A stretch of 64,000 nt of DNA from Serratia grimesii NBRC 13537 (GCF_001590905.1 NZ_BCTT01000014.1:237660-301659); one strand, 5' to 3'. Numbered from the stretch's first letter, positions 44,936-55,899 are shown. The notes: a model not told the origin generated them from the sequence alone. Program-made: numbers and translations.

Positions 44936-45454
44936 TCGATAAGTAGCGAAAAGGTGAACAATTATTTAAATTTCCCCATTTGAGGCTATTTTCACAAGAA
45001 AACAGTCGGAATAATAGGGCTCATTTAATTGTCTGATTATTCCAGTGTTACAGTAAGAAACGTGGTACTGCTCACAATAATACCTATTTCTGATTTATAT
45101 CCCATCAAAAGTAAAAGCGTCTTTAGCAAATTGGGCGATCAAAAAGATATTATAAATCAAAATATTACAAGTTAACTGTTCAAAAACAACCCGTATACCT
45201 GATAAAAACCTTTTATTGACAGCTTCGGGGATAATATTACAACAGACAATTAACATTAGCAGCAAAGCAGGATCCTTCACTTATCGTTGCTAACGTAACT
45301 ATTACGATCTGCAATTACCTCATTGTCGCTAATTGCCAGCTATTTTTGTGTTAATAAAAAGTAAATTAACTAAAAAAACCACCATTTAATTAGCCTGCTT
45401 ATCTTACCTGTTGCCACTATCTTTTAATTCACGCTTATTTGATCAAAAACAAAC
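44936..45454. other. AT-rich gene-free spacer between atp operon promoter and rsmG
   Basis: About 520 bp with visibly low GC content compared with its neighbours and no convincing reading frame. A 61-codon frame on the minus strand (45095-45280) has no ribosome-binding site or family match. A similarly long spacer exists at this position in E. coli. It could bind nucleoid proteins such as H-NS, Fis or IHF, but I see no defined site. Confidence 0.6.
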
Positions 45455-46075
45455 TCAGTTTGCCTTAAGGATGACCAAGTGGCGTTCACCTTCAAGTTCC
45501 GGTACCTGCAGACGCACCACTGATTCCAGTTGAATGCCTTCTGGCAACTGTGCCAGTTCTTCGTCCGGACGCACCCCTTTCAGCGCATAGAAACGCCCCT
45601 GCCCTTTTGCCGGCAGATGGTGACACCAGGACAGCATATCTTGCAGAGAAGCAAAGGCACGGCTGATAACACCGTCAAACGGCGGCTCAGCGGGGAAGTC
45701 TTCGACACGACTTTGCACCGGCTCAATATTGGTCAGGCCAAGCTCATGTTGCACCTGACGCAAGAAGCGCACGCGCTTGCCCAAACTATCGAGTAAGGTG
45801 AAGTGAGCATCAGGACGAACGATCGCCAGCGGAATGCCTGGTAAGCCAGGTCCGGTGCCAACGTCGATGAAACGAGAACCTTGGAGATGTGGATTTACCA
45901 CAATGCTGTCGAGAATATGACGTACCAGCATTTGCTGCGAATCGCGCACTGAAGTGAGGTTGTAAGCTTTGTTCCACTTGTCCAACATACCAACATAACC
46001 CAGCAACTGCTGTTTTTGCTGATCGGGAAGCGCAATGCCTGCTGCTGACAGCAGCGAGTCTAATTTTTTCTGCAC
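45455..46075 (-). CDS. rsmG: 16S rRNA m7G527 methyltransferase RsmG
   Basis: This is a 206-aa SAM-dependent methyltransferase that modifies G527 of 16S rRNA. The SAM site is [17 protein letters not shown] at about 70-86, followed by [25 protein letters not shown] is also typical. Loss in other bacteria gives low-level streptomycin resistance. It follows mnmG after 136 bp that contain a perfect 15-bp hairpin. Confidence 0.98.
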   Translation of the reverse strand: MQKKLDSLLSAAGIALPDQQKQQLLGYVGMLDKWNKAYNLTSVRDSQQMLVRHILDSIVVNPHLQGSRFIDVGTGPGLPGIPLAIVRPDAHFTLLDSLGKRVRFLRQVQHELGLTNIEPVQSRVEDFPAEPPFDGVISRAFASLQDMLSWCHHLPAKGQGRFYALKGVRPDEELAQLPEGIQLESVVRLQVPELEGERHLVILKAN

Positions 46076-46163
46076 AACGTGTCCTCTGACAGACGCGGAA
46101 CGGCAAGCCGATTAGGGCTGGCCAAGAAGGCGACTATGATAATTCAGGGTTGGGATGATGTCA

Positions 46164-46198
46164 GCGCTCGTTTGTTTATCAAGTAAACAAACGAGCGC
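46164..46198. repeat. Perfect 15-bp hairpin between mnmG and rsmG
   Basis: GCGCTCGTTTGTTTA (46164-46178) and its exact inverse complement (46184-46198) flank a 5-nt loop. No T tract follows on either strand, so a simple intrinsic terminator is unlikely. An mRNA stability or processing stem in the mnmG-rsmG transcript is more plausible. Confidence 0.7.
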
Positions 46199-46211
46199 CT
46201 AAAAGCAGGAT

Positions 46212-48101
46212 TTATGCGCTGCGGCGCAGCAGTCCCTGCTTTTTCAGCCAAATCAGTAGAATTGAGATCGCCGCAGGGGTAATGCCAGAGATACGTGAAG
46301 CCTGGCCGATCGAGTTCGGCTTATGGTCATTCAGTTTGGCAATCACTTCATTCGACAGACCGGAAACTTGCTGATAATCGAGATCCAACGGCAGCACCGT
46401 GTTTTCATTGCGCTGTTGTTTTTCGATCTCTTCCTGCTGACGAGCAATGTAACCTTCGTATTTTACCTGGATCTCAACTTGCTCAGCCGCTTGGACATCA
46501 GCCAGCGGTGGTGCGAATGCCGCGACAGAGGTCAGTTGTGTGTAATCCATTTCTGGACGACGTAGCAGCTCTTCACCATTGGCTTCACGTGATAACGGTG
46601 CCTTTAGCAGTGCGTTGACCTGATCGACGTTCTCAGCATGCGGATGCATCCAAATATCGCGCAGGCGTTGGCGTTCTTGTTCGATACGCTCGAGTTTTTC
46701 GCTAAAGCGTGCCCAACGGGTATCGTCAACCAAGCCCAGCTCGCGGCCCTTTTCGGTCAGACGAAGATCAGCATTGTCTTCACGTAACATCAGGCGATAT
46801 TCGGCACGTGAAGTGAACATACGGTACGGTTCTTTGGTACCCAGTGTGCTGAGATCGTCCACCAAAACGCCAAGGTAAGCTTGATCGCGGCGTGGTGACC
46901 AACCTTCATCTTCGTTGGCATAACGACCAGCATTCAGACCTGCCAACAAACCTTGAGCAGCAGCCTCTTCATACCCGGTGGTACCGTTAATCTGGCCAGC
47001 GAAGAACAGACCCTGGATAAATTTGCTTTCCAGCGTAGGTTTCAGATCGCGTGGATCGAAGAAATCATACTCGATGGCATAGCCTGGTCGAATGATTCGG
47101 GCATTTTGCATCCCTTCCATCGAGCGGACGATCTGCATCTGTACGTCAAACGGCAAGCTGGTGGAAATGCCGTTTGGATAAATCTCATTGCTGGTCAGGC
47201 CTTCCGGCTCGAGGAAGATCTGGTGTGCGTTACGATCGGCAAAACGCATCACTTTGTCTTCGATCGACGGGCAGTAACGTGGACCGATCCCTTCGATGAT
47301 CCCGGCATACATCGGGCTGCGATCGAGGTTATTGCGGATCACATCATGCGTTTTTTCGTTGGTATAGGTGATGTAGCACGCCATTTGTTCTGGGTGCTGT
47401 TCAGCATTGCCCATAAACGAGAATACGGGGATTGGGGTATCACCGTGTTGCGGTGCCAATACGCTGAAATCGATAGTCCGGGCATCGATACGTGGAGGTG
47501 TGCCAGTTTTCAGACGATTAACACGCAAAGGTAATTCGCGCAGACGTTGTGACAATGAGATCGACGGAGGATCGCCGGCCCGACCACCGCTGTAGTTTTC
47601 CAGGCCAATGTGGATCTTGCCGTCCAGGAAGGTCCCTACGGTCAGTACCACCGCTTTGGCGCGGAATTTCAGCCCCATTTGGGTTACAGCACCGACAATG
47701 CGATCGTTTTCCACAATCAGATCTTCAACGGGCTGCTGGAAGATCATCAGGTTTGGTTGGTTTTCCAGGGCAGTGCGTACCGCTTGGCGATAGAGCACAC
47801 GGTCTGCCTGAGCACGAGTAGCTCGTACTGCAGGGCCTTTGCTGGCGTTTAGTATCCTAAACTGGATGCCTGCATGATCGATCGCCGTTGCCATTAGGCC
47901 GCCAAGTGCATCAATTTCCTTAACCAGATGCCCCTTACCAATACCGCCAATCGCCGGGTTGCAAGACATTTGCCCCAGCGTATCGATATTGTGAGTCAGT
48001 AATAAAGTCTGACGTCCCATACGTGCCGCAGCCATAGCGGCTTCGGTACCGGCATGGCCACCACCGATGATGATGACGTCAAATTGCTCTGGATAAAACA
48101 T
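46212..48101 (-). CDS. mnmG: tRNA uridine-5-carboxymethylaminomethyl modification enzyme MnmG (GidA)
   Basis: This is a 629-aa FAD protein, partner of MnmE in cmnm5U34 synthesis. The dinucleotide motif [10 protein letters not shown] is at residues 13-22. [21 protein letters not shown] contains a conserved cysteine. [21 protein letters not shown] is the second FAD block, and the C-terminal tRNA-binding domain ends LLRRSA as in E. coli. It is transcribed away from oriC, and its transcription start region borders the DUE. Confidence 0.99.
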   Translation of the reverse strand: MFYPEQFDVIIIGGGHAGTEAAMAAARMGRQTLLLTHNIDTLGQMSCNPAIGGIGKGHLVKEIDALGGLMATAIDHAGIQFRILNASKGPAVRATRAQADRVLYRQAVRTALENQPNLMIFQQPVEDLIVENDRIVGAVTQMGLKFRAKAVVLTVGTFLDGKIHIGLENYSGGRAGDPPSISLSQRLRELPLRVNRLKTGTPPRIDARTIDFSVLAPQHGDTPIPVFSFMGNAEQHPEQMACYITYTNEKTHDVIRNNLDRSPMYAGIIEGIGPRYCPSIEDKVMRFADRNAHQIFLEPEGLTSNEIYPNGISTSLPFDVQMQIVRSMEGMQNARIIRPGYAIEYDFFDPRDLKPTLESKFIQGLFFAGQINGTTGYEEAAAQGLLAGLNAGRYANEDEGWSPRRDQAYLGVLVDDLSTLGTKEPYRMFTSRAEYRLMLREDNADLRLTEKGRELGLVDDTRWARFSEKLERIEQERQRLRDIWMHPHAENVDQVNALLKAPLSREANGEELLRRPEMDYTQLTSVAAFAPPLADVQAAEQVEIQVKYEGYIARQQEEIEKQQRNENTVLPLDLDYQQVSGLSNEVIAKLNDHKPNSIGQASRISGITPAAISILLIWLKKQGLLRRSA

Positions 48102-48213
48102 GGAACTGCACCTCGTCGTATTGCGAACGATCGTTGTTTGCCCTGGGATGGAGGATTCTACTCAAGTTTAGTCGATCGACCAAGTGGTCAGGATCCTTGA
48201 GTAATTAAAAGAA

Positions 48214-48255
48214 GATCTTTTTATTTAAAGATCTCTTTATTAGATCTCTTATTAG
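48214..48255 (+). other. oriC DNA unwinding element (three 13-mers)
   Basis: Tandem 13-mers GATCTTTTTATTT (48214-48226), GATCTCTTTATTA (48230-48242) and GATCTCTTATTAG (48243-48255), each opening with a Dam site. This is where DnaA melts the duplex for DnaB loading. Confidence 0.95.
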
Positions 48256-48268
48256 GATCGCGATCTTC

Positions 48269-48277
48269 TGTGGATAA
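48269..48277 (-). promoter_or_regulatory. DnaA box R1 of oriC
   Basis: TGTGGATAA, perfect complement of TTATCCACA, 14 bp beyond the last 13-mer. It is the high-affinity box next to the unwinding element. Confidence 0.95.
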
Positions 48278-48374
48278 GTGGTTATTCGTGATTGAGATCA
48301 GCAAATTAAGGAGGATCGTTAGCTGTGAATGATCGGTGATCCTATTGCTTATAAGCTGGGATCTAAATGGCATG

Positions 48375-48383
48375 TTATGCACA
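48375..48383 (+). promoter_or_regulatory. DnaA box R2 of oriC
   Basis: TTATGCACA, a one-mismatch DnaA box at the R2 position. E. coli has TTATACACA here. Confidence 0.85.
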
Positions 48384-48448
48384 GGACAAAAAGCGACCTA
48401 CGGTTTTTATTGGGATAACTACTGGTTTTACCCTGCTTTTAAGCTTAG

Positions 48449-48457
48449 TTATCCACA
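48449..48457 (+). promoter_or_regulatory. DnaA box R4 of oriC
   Basis: Perfect TTATCCACA at the right edge of oriC, opposite in orientation to R1, as in E. coli. Confidence 0.95.
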
Positions 48458-48482
48458 ATCGTTCGGGTGATCTTTGAACAAA

Positions 48483-48923
48483 TTAGAGTAAATTAATCCA
48501 ATTTTTCACCCATTCCTCTGCTGGATCCTCAGGAATTTCGTGTTCAGTCACGTCGATCTCAAGCCGATCACCGATCCTTTTCGCACCACGAGCGATCAGA
48601 AGATCGTCGATCCGTTGGATCGCACCACAGAAAGTATCGTATTCAGAGCTACCCAAACCGACCGCACCGAACTGCACCTGGGATAAGTCAGGAAGCTGTT
48701 CTTCTATTTGTTCCAGCAGCGGTTGCAGGTTATCCGGTAAATCACCAGCGCCGTGGGTAGAAGACACCACCAGCCAACGCCCGGACAGGGTCAGTTCATC
48801 TAATTCAGGGCCATGCAGAGTCTCAGTCGTAAAACCCGCCGCTTCCAGCTTTTCAGCCAGGTGCTCGGCTACGTATTCAGCACTACCAAGGGTACTGCCA
48901 CTGATCAGAGTAATGTCTGCCAT
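48483..48923 (-). CDS. mioC: Flavodoxin-like protein MioC
   Basis: This is a 146-aa FMN-binding flavodoxin. The phosphate loop is LISGSTLGSAEYVAEHLAEK near the N-terminus, followed by SSTHGAGDLPDN and GLGSSEYDTFCGA. MioC has been linked to biotin synthase activity in vitro. Its transcript runs leftward into oriC, and the gene ends only 26 bp from box R4. A DnaA box in its promoter region (48990-48998) suggests DnaA control. Confidence 0.97.
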   Translation of the reverse strand: MADITLISGSTLGSAEYVAEHLAEKLEAAGFTTETLHGPELDELTLSGRWLVVSSTHGAGDLPDNLQPLLEQIEEQLPDLSQVQFGAVGLGSSEYDTFCGAIQRIDDLLIARGAKRIGDRLEIDVTEHEIPEDPAEEWVKNWINLL

Positions 48924-48989
48924 GAAATGAATGATCCCAACCTTCTCAAAGTGGCAGCATTGTACGCTGTGAATCGGCTGGGATCTACC

Positions 48990-48998
48990 TGTGGATAA
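48990..48998 (-). promoter_or_regulatory. DnaA box upstream of mioC
   Basis: Perfect TGTGGATAA, 67 bp before the mioC start and 22 bp after the asnC stop. In E. coli DnaA represses mioC from such a site. Confidence 0.85.
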
Positions 48999-49020
48999 TA
49001 TGGGTATAGTAAATAATTGG

Positions 49021-49482
49021 CTAAGGAGTGATGGTACGCATGATGGGGTTCTGCAGCGAGATCAGGGTTTCAGTAGACTGGATCTCATCAATCGTCTGAA
49101 TCTTGTTGATAAGTACTTGTTGCAACGCATCTATCGAGCGGCACATTACCTTAATGAACACGCTGTAATGGCCGGTGGTGTAGTAAGCCTCGACCACTTC
49201 CTCCAGGCTTTCGAGTTTTTTCAGCGCGGAAGGATAGTCTTTAGCACTCTTTAATATAATGCCGATAAAACAACAGACGTCGTAACCCAATCGTTTGGGA
49301 TTTACGTCTACCCGTGCACCGGTGATGATGCCGGCTTGTTTCATTTTTTCTACCCGCACATGAATAGTGCCTGGGCTGACGGCAAAATTCTTCGCCAGTT
49401 CGGCATAGGGCGTGCGCGCGTTCTCCATCAAGGCATTAAGGATGCCGCGATCGAGATTATCGATCTGATAATTTTCAGCCAT
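49021..49482 (-). CDS. asnC: Transcriptional regulator AsnC (Lrp/AsnC family)
   Basis: This is a 153-aa Lrp-type regulator. The N-terminal winged helix-turn-helix is TPYAELAKNFAVSPGTIHVR, and a C-terminal RAM effector-binding domain runs from about residue 65. AsnC activates asnA and is modulated by asparagine. It is divergent from asnA over a 155-bp AT-rich region and upstream of mioC on the same strand, as in E. coli. The C-terminal sequence ETLISLQNPIMRTITP is also E. coli-like. Confidence 0.97.
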   Translation of the reverse strand: MAENYQIDNLDRGILNALMENARTPYAELAKNFAVSPGTIHVRVEKMKQAGIITGARVDVNPKRLGYDVCCFIGIILKSAKDYPSALKKLESLEEVVEAYYTTGHYSVFIKVMCRSIDALQQVLINKIQTIDEIQSTETLISLQNPIMRTITP

Positions 49483-49637
49483 TTAATCCCCCACTAATTG
49501 CTGATTATTGAATTATTACCGTATCAAAATGAATGATTAAAAGTGAAAAGGCAATATTGATTAGCGGATATTGAATTGTCGTGCTGTTCTGTTGCTTAAT
49601 CAGTGGCAACAGAGACAGATTTATAAGAGATGCGGCA

Positions 49638-50630
49638 ATGAAAAAACAGTTTATCCAAAAACAACAACAAATCAGCCTGGTTAAATCCTTCTTCTCTCGC
49701 CAATTAGAACAGCAGCTGGGTTTGATCGAAGTGCAAGCACCGATCCTCAGCCGCTTGGGTGATGGTACTCAGGATAACCTGTCTGGCAGCGAGAAAGCCG
49801 TGCAGGTAAAGGTAAAAACATTGCCGGATGCGACCTTTGAAGTGGTGCATTCACTGGCCAAGTGGAAGCGTAAAACGCTAGGTAGCTACGACTTCGGTGC
49901 CGGTGAGGGCCTGTATACCCATATGAAAGCGCTGCGCCCAGATGAAGATCGTCTGAGTGCGATCCATTCAGTCTACGTTGATCAATGGGACTGGGAGCGG
50001 GTGATGGGCGATGGCGAACGTAGCCAGGATTACCTCGAAAACACCGTGCGCAGCATTTATGCGGCAATTAAAGCGACGGAAGATGAAGTCAGCCGCGAAT
50101 ATGGCTTAACGCCGTTCCTGCCAGAGCAAATCCATTTTGTGCACAGTGAAACCCTGCTGCAGCGTTACCCCGAATTGGATGCCAAGGGCCGTGAGCGAGC
50201 GATTGCCAAGGAGCTGGGTGCTGTATTCTTGATTGGTATCGGGGGCCAACTGTCGCACGGCAAATCACACGATGTGCGAGCACCGGATTATGATGACTGG
50301 ACGACTCCAGCGGCTGATGGCCTGGCCGGTTTGAACGGTGATATTCTGGTATGGAACCCGGTTCTGCAGGACGCTTTTGAACTTTCATCCATGGGGATTC
50401 GTGTTGATGCCAGTGCACTGAAACGTCAGTTGGCGCAGACCGGTGATGAAGATCGCTTAGCACTGGAATGGCACCAATCACTGTTGCGTGGCGATATGCC
50501 ACAAACCATCGGTGGTGGTATTGGTCAGTCGCGTCTGGTGATGTTGCTGCTGCAACTGTCTCATATCGGTCAGGTGCAGTGTGGTGTGTGGTCACCGCAA
50601 GTACGTGAGTCGGTCGACGGGCTGTTGTAA
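49638..50630 (+). CDS. asnA: Aspartate-ammonia ligase (asparagine synthetase A)
   Basis: This is a 330-aa ATP-dependent enzyme making asparagine from aspartate and ammonia. It has a class II aminoacyl-tRNA synthetase-like fold. Conserved blocks include [41 protein letters not shown] and [15 protein letters not shown], the last being the motif 3-type arginine. The frame extends 19 codons upstream. ATG 49638 ([19 protein letters not shown]) matches the family start and length. It is divergent from asnC and probably activated by it. It ends 3 bp before the convergent viaA stop. Confidence 0.98.
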   Translation: MKKQFIQKQQQISLVKSFFSRQLEQQLGLIEVQAPILSRLGDGTQDNLSGSEKAVQVKVKTLPDATFEVVHSLAKWKRKTLGSYDFGAGEGLYTHMKALRPDEDRLSAIHSVYVDQWDWERVMGDGERSQDYLENTVRSIYAAIKATEDEVSREYGLTPFLPEQIHFVHSETLLQRYPELDAKGRERAIAKELGAVFLIGIGGQLSHGKSHDVRAPDYDDWTTPAADGLAGLNGDILVWNPVLQDAFELSSMGIRVDASALKRQLAQTGDEDRLALEWHQSLLRGDMPQTIGGGIGQSRLVMLLLQLSHIGQVQCGVWSPQVRESVDGLL

Positions 50631-50633
50631 CTC

Positions 50634-52097
50634 TCAGCGTCGCCAGCGGCGCATCAAACGGCTTTTTAACCCGGTATCAAAGCGCCAGATGTGATCGAAG
50701 ATGCGCATGATGCCGGGTTTGCCGTAACTGGACATAGCCACTGCGTGAAAGCGCTGTTGGTGGCTCTGCTGTTGCTGTTTCACCTTCTTTATTACGTCTT
50801 CCGGCAACCGCTGGGCGATAAAATCCGAAATGATCACCGCATCGGCGTCAAACCAACCGCTTTCAGCCATTTTGCTCACCGTGGCATTCAGGCATGCTGC
50901 CAGATCGGTGCCGCCGCGAAAGTGTTGACCGAGAAAACGCACCGCCTGCTCAATCCCGCTGGCAGCCGTGAGTTCGTAATGTACGATTTGATTGGCGAAT
51001 AACATGATATAGCAGCGGCGGTTATCTGCTAACGCAATGCGTAGCAACGCCAGACAGAAGGCTTTAGCGCACTGTTCATTAAACCCCCCCATCGAACCTG
51101 AGGTATCCACGCAGACAATAAACGGCCCGCGAGGTTGTTGATCCTGCTGCTGGTGAGTGACCTGACGAATATGGATCTGTTCCTGCCAGGCATCACCCTG
51201 CAGGCGATAACTCAATAGCCGTTTTTCCAGCAGGCGGCGGTAAAATTCAAACTCCAGCTCTTCAATGCCCAGCGTAACCAACTCGGGCGGCAGCAGGCGT
51301 AGAATGTCGTCGCTTTGGTGAATGCCACTGACTTCTTCTGGCAGGGTGGCGGGTACTTGCACCATTACACGGAACGGCTCCGGCAACGCGTCCTGCTGTT
51401 GCACCGCCTTGGCCTGATAGCTGCGCCCAAGCTGCTGTGCCAGTTTTTTCAGTTCCGGTTGCTGCTGCAAGAAATTGCCGTATTCCACCAGCCGTTGATA
51501 GTCACCCCGCTGCAGATGGCCTTTACTCATATCCCACAGTCGCCCGGCAGCGGTGTCGTTTTCCGACAGCAGTGGCTCCAGTGCACCACTCAGCGCCAAG
51601 CGTTCCTGCAGTTCGGCCATCAGTTGTTCACGTTCTTGTTCCAGCAACTGATGATGCATCATCGTGGCCTGCAGCGTCAGGCTGATACGCCAGCGCTGTA
51701 GAAACAGGGTTTGGAAGCTGTCGTCCAGCGGATGATTAGGCAGGTCTGCTGCATCCACCAGCGTGCGGGCTTGCTCATAAAAAGGGGAAACCAGTTGGCG
51801 TAGCAAGTCCAGGGTGTCATTAAGGTTATGGAAGAACTGGGTGTTATTTTCTAATTGGCACTGTTGGTAGCGATAAAATTCCTGCGCCAGCGCGGGCGGT
51901 ACCATGGCCTCATGTAGGCGTTCTTTCAGTTGCAGCTTCCAGCGCGGCAGGTCGTTATCCAATGCTCGACGTATCGCTGGAAACTTCTTGAAGAAAACCG
52001 TCAACTGCGGTGCTGCCAGCATGCCAATGATCATCTCCTCGATCAGCTCACCTTCGGTGATCGCTAACAGCAGATCGAGTGTTTCCAGACTGAGCAT
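50634..52097 (-). CDS. viaA: ViaA, VWA-domain partner of RavA
   Basis: This is a 487-aa cytosolic protein. The C-terminal von Willebrand A domain (about residues 325-480) has an intact [14 protein letters not shown], with the further metal residues in [10 protein letters not shown] and ADAVIISDF. The helical N-terminal half binds RavA. RavA-ViaA acts in respiratory complex maturation and aminoglycoside sensitisation in E. coli. It starts 2 bp after the ravA stop, so the pair is one operon. Confidence 0.96.
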   Translation of the reverse strand: MLSLETLDLLLAITEGELIEEMIIGMLAAPQLTVFFKKFPAIRRALDNDLPRWKLQLKERLHEAMVPPALAQEFYRYQQCQLENNTQFFHNLNDTLDLLRQLVSPFYEQARTLVDAADLPNHPLDDSFQTLFLQRWRISLTLQATMMHHQLLEQEREQLMAELQERLALSGALEPLLSENDTAAGRLWDMSKGHLQRGDYQRLVEYGNFLQQQPELKKLAQQLGRSYQAKAVQQQDALPEPFRVMVQVPATLPEEVSGIHQSDDILRLLPPELVTLGIEELEFEFYRRLLEKRLLSYRLQGDAWQEQIHIRQVTHQQQDQQPRGPFIVCVDTSGSMGGFNEQCAKAFCLALLRIALADNRRCYIMLFANQIVHYELTAASGIEQAVRFLGQHFRGGTDLAACLNATVSKMAESGWFDADAVIISDFIAQRLPEDVIKKVKQQQQSHQQRFHAVAMSSYGKPGIMRIFDHIWRFDTGLKSRLMRRWRR

Positions 52098-52099
52098 GC

Positions 52100-53608
52100 T
52101 TACTGGCCGCGCATCTGCTGGTGCTGCTGTTTTATTTGTTCTGCCACCTGCAACAGGCTGGCTTCAATTTTTGCCAGCCCAGAGGCAGGGGTAAACAGGC
52201 AGGGCTGATGTTGACTGAACAATCGACGTTGTTCTGTCAGGCGTTGTGCCAGTGCGTCCATTTCATCCAGCATCGCCTGGGGTGTTCCGCCGGTTTGTAT
52301 GCCGGGTAGGGCCAACAGTGATGGCTGACGGCTAACGTCCAGCACCGTTAGATGCAGTTGTTCGTCAACTTCCAGATCAATCTGTTGTGCAAAGCCAATG
52401 CCATTCAGCTTAGCGCGCACGTCGCCGCCCTTTTGCAGCCAGTTTTCCAGAACGCTGTTTTCAATACTCAGATGGTTAACCTGAATATCATGCAGTTGTA
52501 GTGGTTTTTGCAGTAACAAGGTCAGAGCGCCAGTTCCAAGCGGTGTTGCCAAGGCATACTGCGGTTTCCTGCTGAACATACCGCCTTTTTTTACTAAGGC
52601 GATCGCCTGACTGTCACTCTGCTGTTGCTGATGCTGCAACCAGCGGGTGTGGATCTGCTGTAGTTGAATCAATAATGTCTGCTGTTGGTAGGCAGACTCA
52701 GTCAGCAACTGGTCAATTTGCTGTTGCAGCAGCTTCAATGAGGTGAGGTCATGCCACAGGCAGTCTTTCAATAGCATCAAATCTAGCGGGGCTACGGCAT
52801 CGCGGCCGCTGAAGAAAGCACAGGCCTGTAACAGCCGCAGTGCTTTTTTCCAACGACGATCGGAGACATAAGGAGCATGATCTAACGCATCCAGCCGTTG
52901 GCGCAGTTGGAATATCAACTCAAAACATGTTTCTGGCAGCTTGATTTTGTCTATCTGCGGTTGCCATTGATGATACTCCTCGTCACTGATGCTCAGAGCT
53001 TCCGGTACCGGATTTTCATTCTCGTTTTGACGACTGACCAGCAGTGAGCGGAAATTCTGTTTGTCCTGCACTTTATCCAGCCACAGACGTATCAGCATAC
53101 GGTCGTACAGGGCTTCCAGGCTGTTGTCGGCTTCCGGCAGTTCGTTAGAGGCTGTGACCAGCAATCTCAATGGGATCGGCTCTTCCGTGTTGCCGTTACG
53201 GAAACGACGTTCGTTGATTGCCGTTAGCAAAGTATTGAGGATCGCCGGGCCCGCTTTCCAAATCTCATCCAGAAACACGATTTCCGCCTCGGGCAGATAG
53301 CCGGCTGTCAGACGTTGATAGCGGCCTTCATCTTTTAATGCCTGAATAGACAATGGACCGAACACTTCTTCCGGCGTTGAGAAACGCGTCATCAGATATT
53401 CAAATGAGCGTGCGTTGCGAAAGGCAAATTTTAACCGGCGTGCGATCAGGCTCTTGGCGATACCTGGTGGGCCAAGCAGAAAAACGCTTTCACCGCTAAG
53501 CGCTGCCAGCAAACACAGGCGAATTGCTTCCTGTCGTTCATAAAGGCCGCTCTCAAGCGCGTTGCTGAGGCGGGATATCCGTTCTGCCAGAAGTGATGAT
53601 GGCGCCAT
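52100..53608 (-). CDS. ravA: MoxR-type AAA+ ATPase RavA
   Basis: This is a 502-aa hexameric ATPase. Walker A is [16 protein letters not shown], Walker B is [15 protein letters not shown], and sensor 1 lies in [13 protein letters not shown]. The C-terminal LARA region, about 330-440, is where E. coli RavA binds the lysine decarboxylase LdcI. The frame extends 21 codons upstream. ATG 53608 ([19 protein letters not shown]) aligns with E. coli. It is divergent from kup across 283 bp in which I see no clear structured element. Confidence 0.97.
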   Translation of the reverse strand: MAPSSLLAERISRLSNALESGLYERQEAIRLCLLAALSGESVFLLGPPGIAKSLIARRLKFAFRNARSFEYLMTRFSTPEEVFGPLSIQALKDEGRYQRLTAGYLPEAEIVFLDEIWKAGPAILNTLLTAINERRFRNGNTEEPIPLRLLVTASNELPEADNSLEALYDRMLIRLWLDKVQDKQNFRSLLVSRQNENENPVPEALSISDEEYHQWQPQIDKIKLPETCFELIFQLRQRLDALDHAPYVSDRRWKKALRLLQACAFFSGRDAVAPLDLMLLKDCLWHDLTSLKLLQQQIDQLLTESAYQQQTLLIQLQQIHTRWLQHQQQQSDSQAIALVKKGGMFSRKPQYALATPLGTGALTLLLQKPLQLHDIQVNHLSIENSVLENWLQKGGDVRAKLNGIGFAQQIDLEVDEQLHLTVLDVSRQPSLLALPGIQTGGTPQAMLDEMDALAQRLTEQRRLFSQHQPCLFTPASGLAKIEASLLQVAEQIKQQHQQMRGQ

Positions 53609-53891
53609 ATTATTGCCGTGTTGTCCGAGAGTTAGCCAATCTTGGTGGATAATCCGATGATAAACCACCATTATTTTTAATGGTATAGCTTGTTGATTAG
53701 TAAAATCTTTCTATTATCAAAAGAGCGGCTGGTTCACATTTTGTTTATTTTTAGGGTCTGATATAAGAGTAGGCAAGCAGTATAAATCGTGCATACTGTG
53801 CGCCTTTTAGTGGGCGTAACGGATCTTAGAGCCCGTATCTCTGGCTGATGCGGATGCATCGCTAACGGATGTTCTAATAAAGAAACGAATT

Positions 53892-55760
53892 ATGAGCACA
53901 GAGCATAAACAGTCCTTATCGGCGGTAACCCTTGCGGCAATTGGGGTCGTTTACGGTGATATCGGCACCAGTCCTCTCTATACTCTCAGAGAGTGTTTCT
54001 CCGGCCATTATGGCTTCGATGTCCGTCCAGACGTAGTTTTCGGCTTCCTGTCACTGATTTTCTGGATGTTGATCGTCATTGTTTCCCTGAAATACCTTAC
54101 CTACGTCATGCGAGCGGATAACGCTGGTGAAGGCGGTATTCTGACGTTGATGTCATTGGCTGGGCGTCACACTTCGGCGCGTACCACTGCCATATTGGTG
54201 ATTTTGGGCCTGATTGGTGGCAGCTTCTTCTATGGCGAGGTGGTAATCACTCCAGCGATATCGGTGATGTCGGCGATAGAAGGGCTGGAAATAGCCGCCC
54301 CGTCGCTTGATCCCTATATCGTTCCGCTGTCGATTCTGGTGCTAACGGTACTGTTTGCCATTCAGAAGCATGGCACAGGTAGCGTTGGTAAGCTGTTTGC
54401 TCCAGTGATGTTACTGTGGTTTATCGTACTGGCTGTGTTGGGTGCACGTAGCATCATGGCCAACCCGGAAGTGCTACAGGCGTTAAACCCGAAATGGGCG
54501 CTGAACTTCTTTATTGAATATAAGAAGGTTTCGTTCTTTGCACTGGGTGCGGTAGTGCTGTCGATCACCGGCGTCGAGGCGCTGTACGCCGACATGGGGC
54601 ACTTTGGTAAATTCCCAATTCGCCTGGCCTGGTTCACCGTGGTATTGCCTTCACTGGTGCTGAACTATTTCGGCCAAGGTGCGCTACTGCTGAAAAATCC
54701 TGAGGCCATCAAGAATCCATTCTTCCTTTTAGCTCCTGACTGGGCGCTGATCCCGTTATTAATCCTGGCAACGTTGGCCACAGTTATCGCCTCTCAGGCG
54801 GTGATCTCCGGCGTGTTCTCTTTGACACGCCAGGCGGTACGTCTGGGCTATCTGTCACCGATGCGTATCATTCATACGTCGGAAATGGAGTCGGGCCAAA
54901 TCTACATTCCGGTGATCAACTGGACGCTGTATATCGCGGTGGTACTGGTGATTGTCGGGTTTGAACATTCCAGTAATTTGGCCGCGGCATACGGCATCGC
55001 CGTGACTGGGACCATGGTGCTGACCAGTATTCTGGTGACCTCCGTGGCGATCAAAAACTGGCACTGGAACCGCTTCTTCGCGGTGGGCATTCTGGCCATC
55101 CTGCTGATTATTGATGTGCCAATGTTCTCTGCAAACGCCTTGAAACTGTTCTCCGGCGGTTGGCTGCCGCTGTTGCTGGCGCTGGTGATGTTCATCATCA
55201 TGACGACCTGGAAAAGCGAACGCTTCCGCTTGCTGCGCCGCATGCATGAGCACGGTAATTCCCTCGAGGCGATGATCGCCTCATTGGAGAAATCACCGCC
55301 GGTGCGTGTGCCAGGGACGGCGGTCTTTATGTCGCGTGCCATCAACGTGATTCCTTTTGCCCTGTTGCATAACTTGAAACACAACAAGGTGCTGCATGAG
55401 CGAGTGGTGCTGTTGACGCTACGTACAGAGGATGCACCTTACGTGCATAATGTGCGTCGGGTGACCATCGAACAACTGTCACCGACCTTCTGGCGGGTGG
55501 TTGCCAGCTATGGCTGGCGTGAGACACCAAATGTTGAGGAAGTATTCCATCGTTGTGGGCTGGAAGGGCTACCATGCCGGATGACGGAAACCTCATTCTT
55601 TATGTCGCATGAGTCGTTAATCTTGACCAAGCGGCCGTGGTACCTGTTCCTGCGCGGCAAGCTGTTTATCGCGCTGAGCCGCAACGCGCTGCGTGCGCCG
55701 GACCAGTTTGAGATCCCGCCCAATAGGGTGATCGAACTGGGAACCCAGGTCGAGATTTAA
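53892..55760 (+). CDS. kup: Low-affinity potassium transporter Kup (TrkD)
   Basis: This is a 622-aa protein, exactly the E. coli length. About 12 transmembrane helices span residues 15-450, with a cytoplasmic C-terminal domain after that. The family motif [17 protein letters not shown] opens the protein, and [17 protein letters not shown] carries membrane acids important for K+/H+ symport. Kup imports K+ at low pH or under osmotic demand. It is monocistronic with a terminator 10 bp after the stop. Confidence 0.98.
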   Translation: MSTEHKQSLSAVTLAAIGVVYGDIGTSPLYTLRECFSGHYGFDVRPDVVFGFLSLIFWMLIVIVSLKYLTYVMRADNAGEGGILTLMSLAGRHTSARTTAILVILGLIGGSFFYGEVVITPAISVMSAIEGLEIAAPSLDPYIVPLSILVLTVLFAIQKHGTGSVGKLFAPVMLLWFIVLAVLGARSIMANPEVLQALNPKWALNFFIEYKKVSFFALGAVVLSITGVEALYADMGHFGKFPIRLAWFTVVLPSLVLNYFGQGALLLKNPEAIKNPFFLLAPDWALIPLLILATLATVIASQAVISGVFSLTRQAVRLGYLSPMRIIHTSEMESGQIYIPVINWTLYIAVVLVIVGFEHSSNLAAAYGIAVTGTMVLTSILVTSVAIKNWHWNRFFAVGILAILLIIDVPMFSANALKLFSGGWLPLLLALVMFIIMTTWKSERFRLLRRMHEHGNSLEAMIASLEKSPPVRVPGTAVFMSRAINVIPFALLHNLKHNKVLHERVVLLTLRTEDAPYVHNVRRVTIEQLSPTFWRVVASYGWRETPNVEEVFHRCGLEGLPCRMTETSFFMSHESLILTKRPWYLFLRGKLFIALSRNALRAPDQFEIPPNRVIELGTQVEI

Positions 55761-55769
55761 TCCCTCCTC

Positions 55770-55798
55770 AAGGGCTCAGCTATTGCTGGGCCCTTTCT
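55770..55798 (+). terminator. Terminator of kup
   Basis: AAGGGCTCAGC/GCTGGGCCCTT (55770-55780, 55785-55795, one G-T pair) with a TATT loop, then TCTGTTT. Confidence 0.85.
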
Positions 55799-55821
55799 GT
55801 TTATGTTCTCGGTAACACGAG

Positions 55822-55833
55822 CGAAACGTTTCG
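55822..55833. promoter_or_regulatory. Upstream RbsR-type operator
   Basis: CGAAACGTTTCG, the 12-bp core of the LacI-family RbsR site, 80 bp centre-to-centre upstream of the main operator. ATCACATTT immediately after it resembles a CRP half-site. Confidence 0.7.
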
Positions 55834-55862
55834 ATAATGATCACATTTCTGCATTATCCCGG

Positions 55863-55890
55863 TTGCCTTCTACTGACGTTTTTTTAAACT
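55863..55890 (+). promoter_or_regulatory. rbs operon promoter
   Basis: TTGCCT (55863-55868), 16-bp spacer, TAAACT (55885-55890). The predicted start falls just before the main operator. Confidence 0.65.
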
Positions 55891-55899
55891 CCAGACACA

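Larger units (their letters stand above)
48192..48472. other. oriC: Chromosomal replication origin oriC
   Basis: The mnmG-mioC intergenic region (48102-48482) has the full enterobacterial oriC plan. Three AT-rich 13-mers (48214-48255) are followed by DnaA boxes R1 (48269-48277), R2 (48375-48383), a weak R3-like TTGGGATAA (48410-48418) and R4 (48449-48457). Ten GATC sites lie between 48214 and 48457, with more on each side. The 244 bp from the first 13-mer to the end of R4 match the E. coli minimal origin. A block around GTGAATGATCGGTGATCC is conserved, and an imperfect IHF-like site sits near 48295-48308. Confidence 0.97.

Noticed and set aside
45095..45280. 61-codon minus-strand frame in the atpI-rsmG spacer
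   Set aside because: AT-rich, no ribosome-binding site, no signature; consistent with chance.
46164..46198. Intrinsic terminator for mnmG
   Set aside because: The stem is perfect but no T tract follows on either strand, so it is listed as a hairpin instead.
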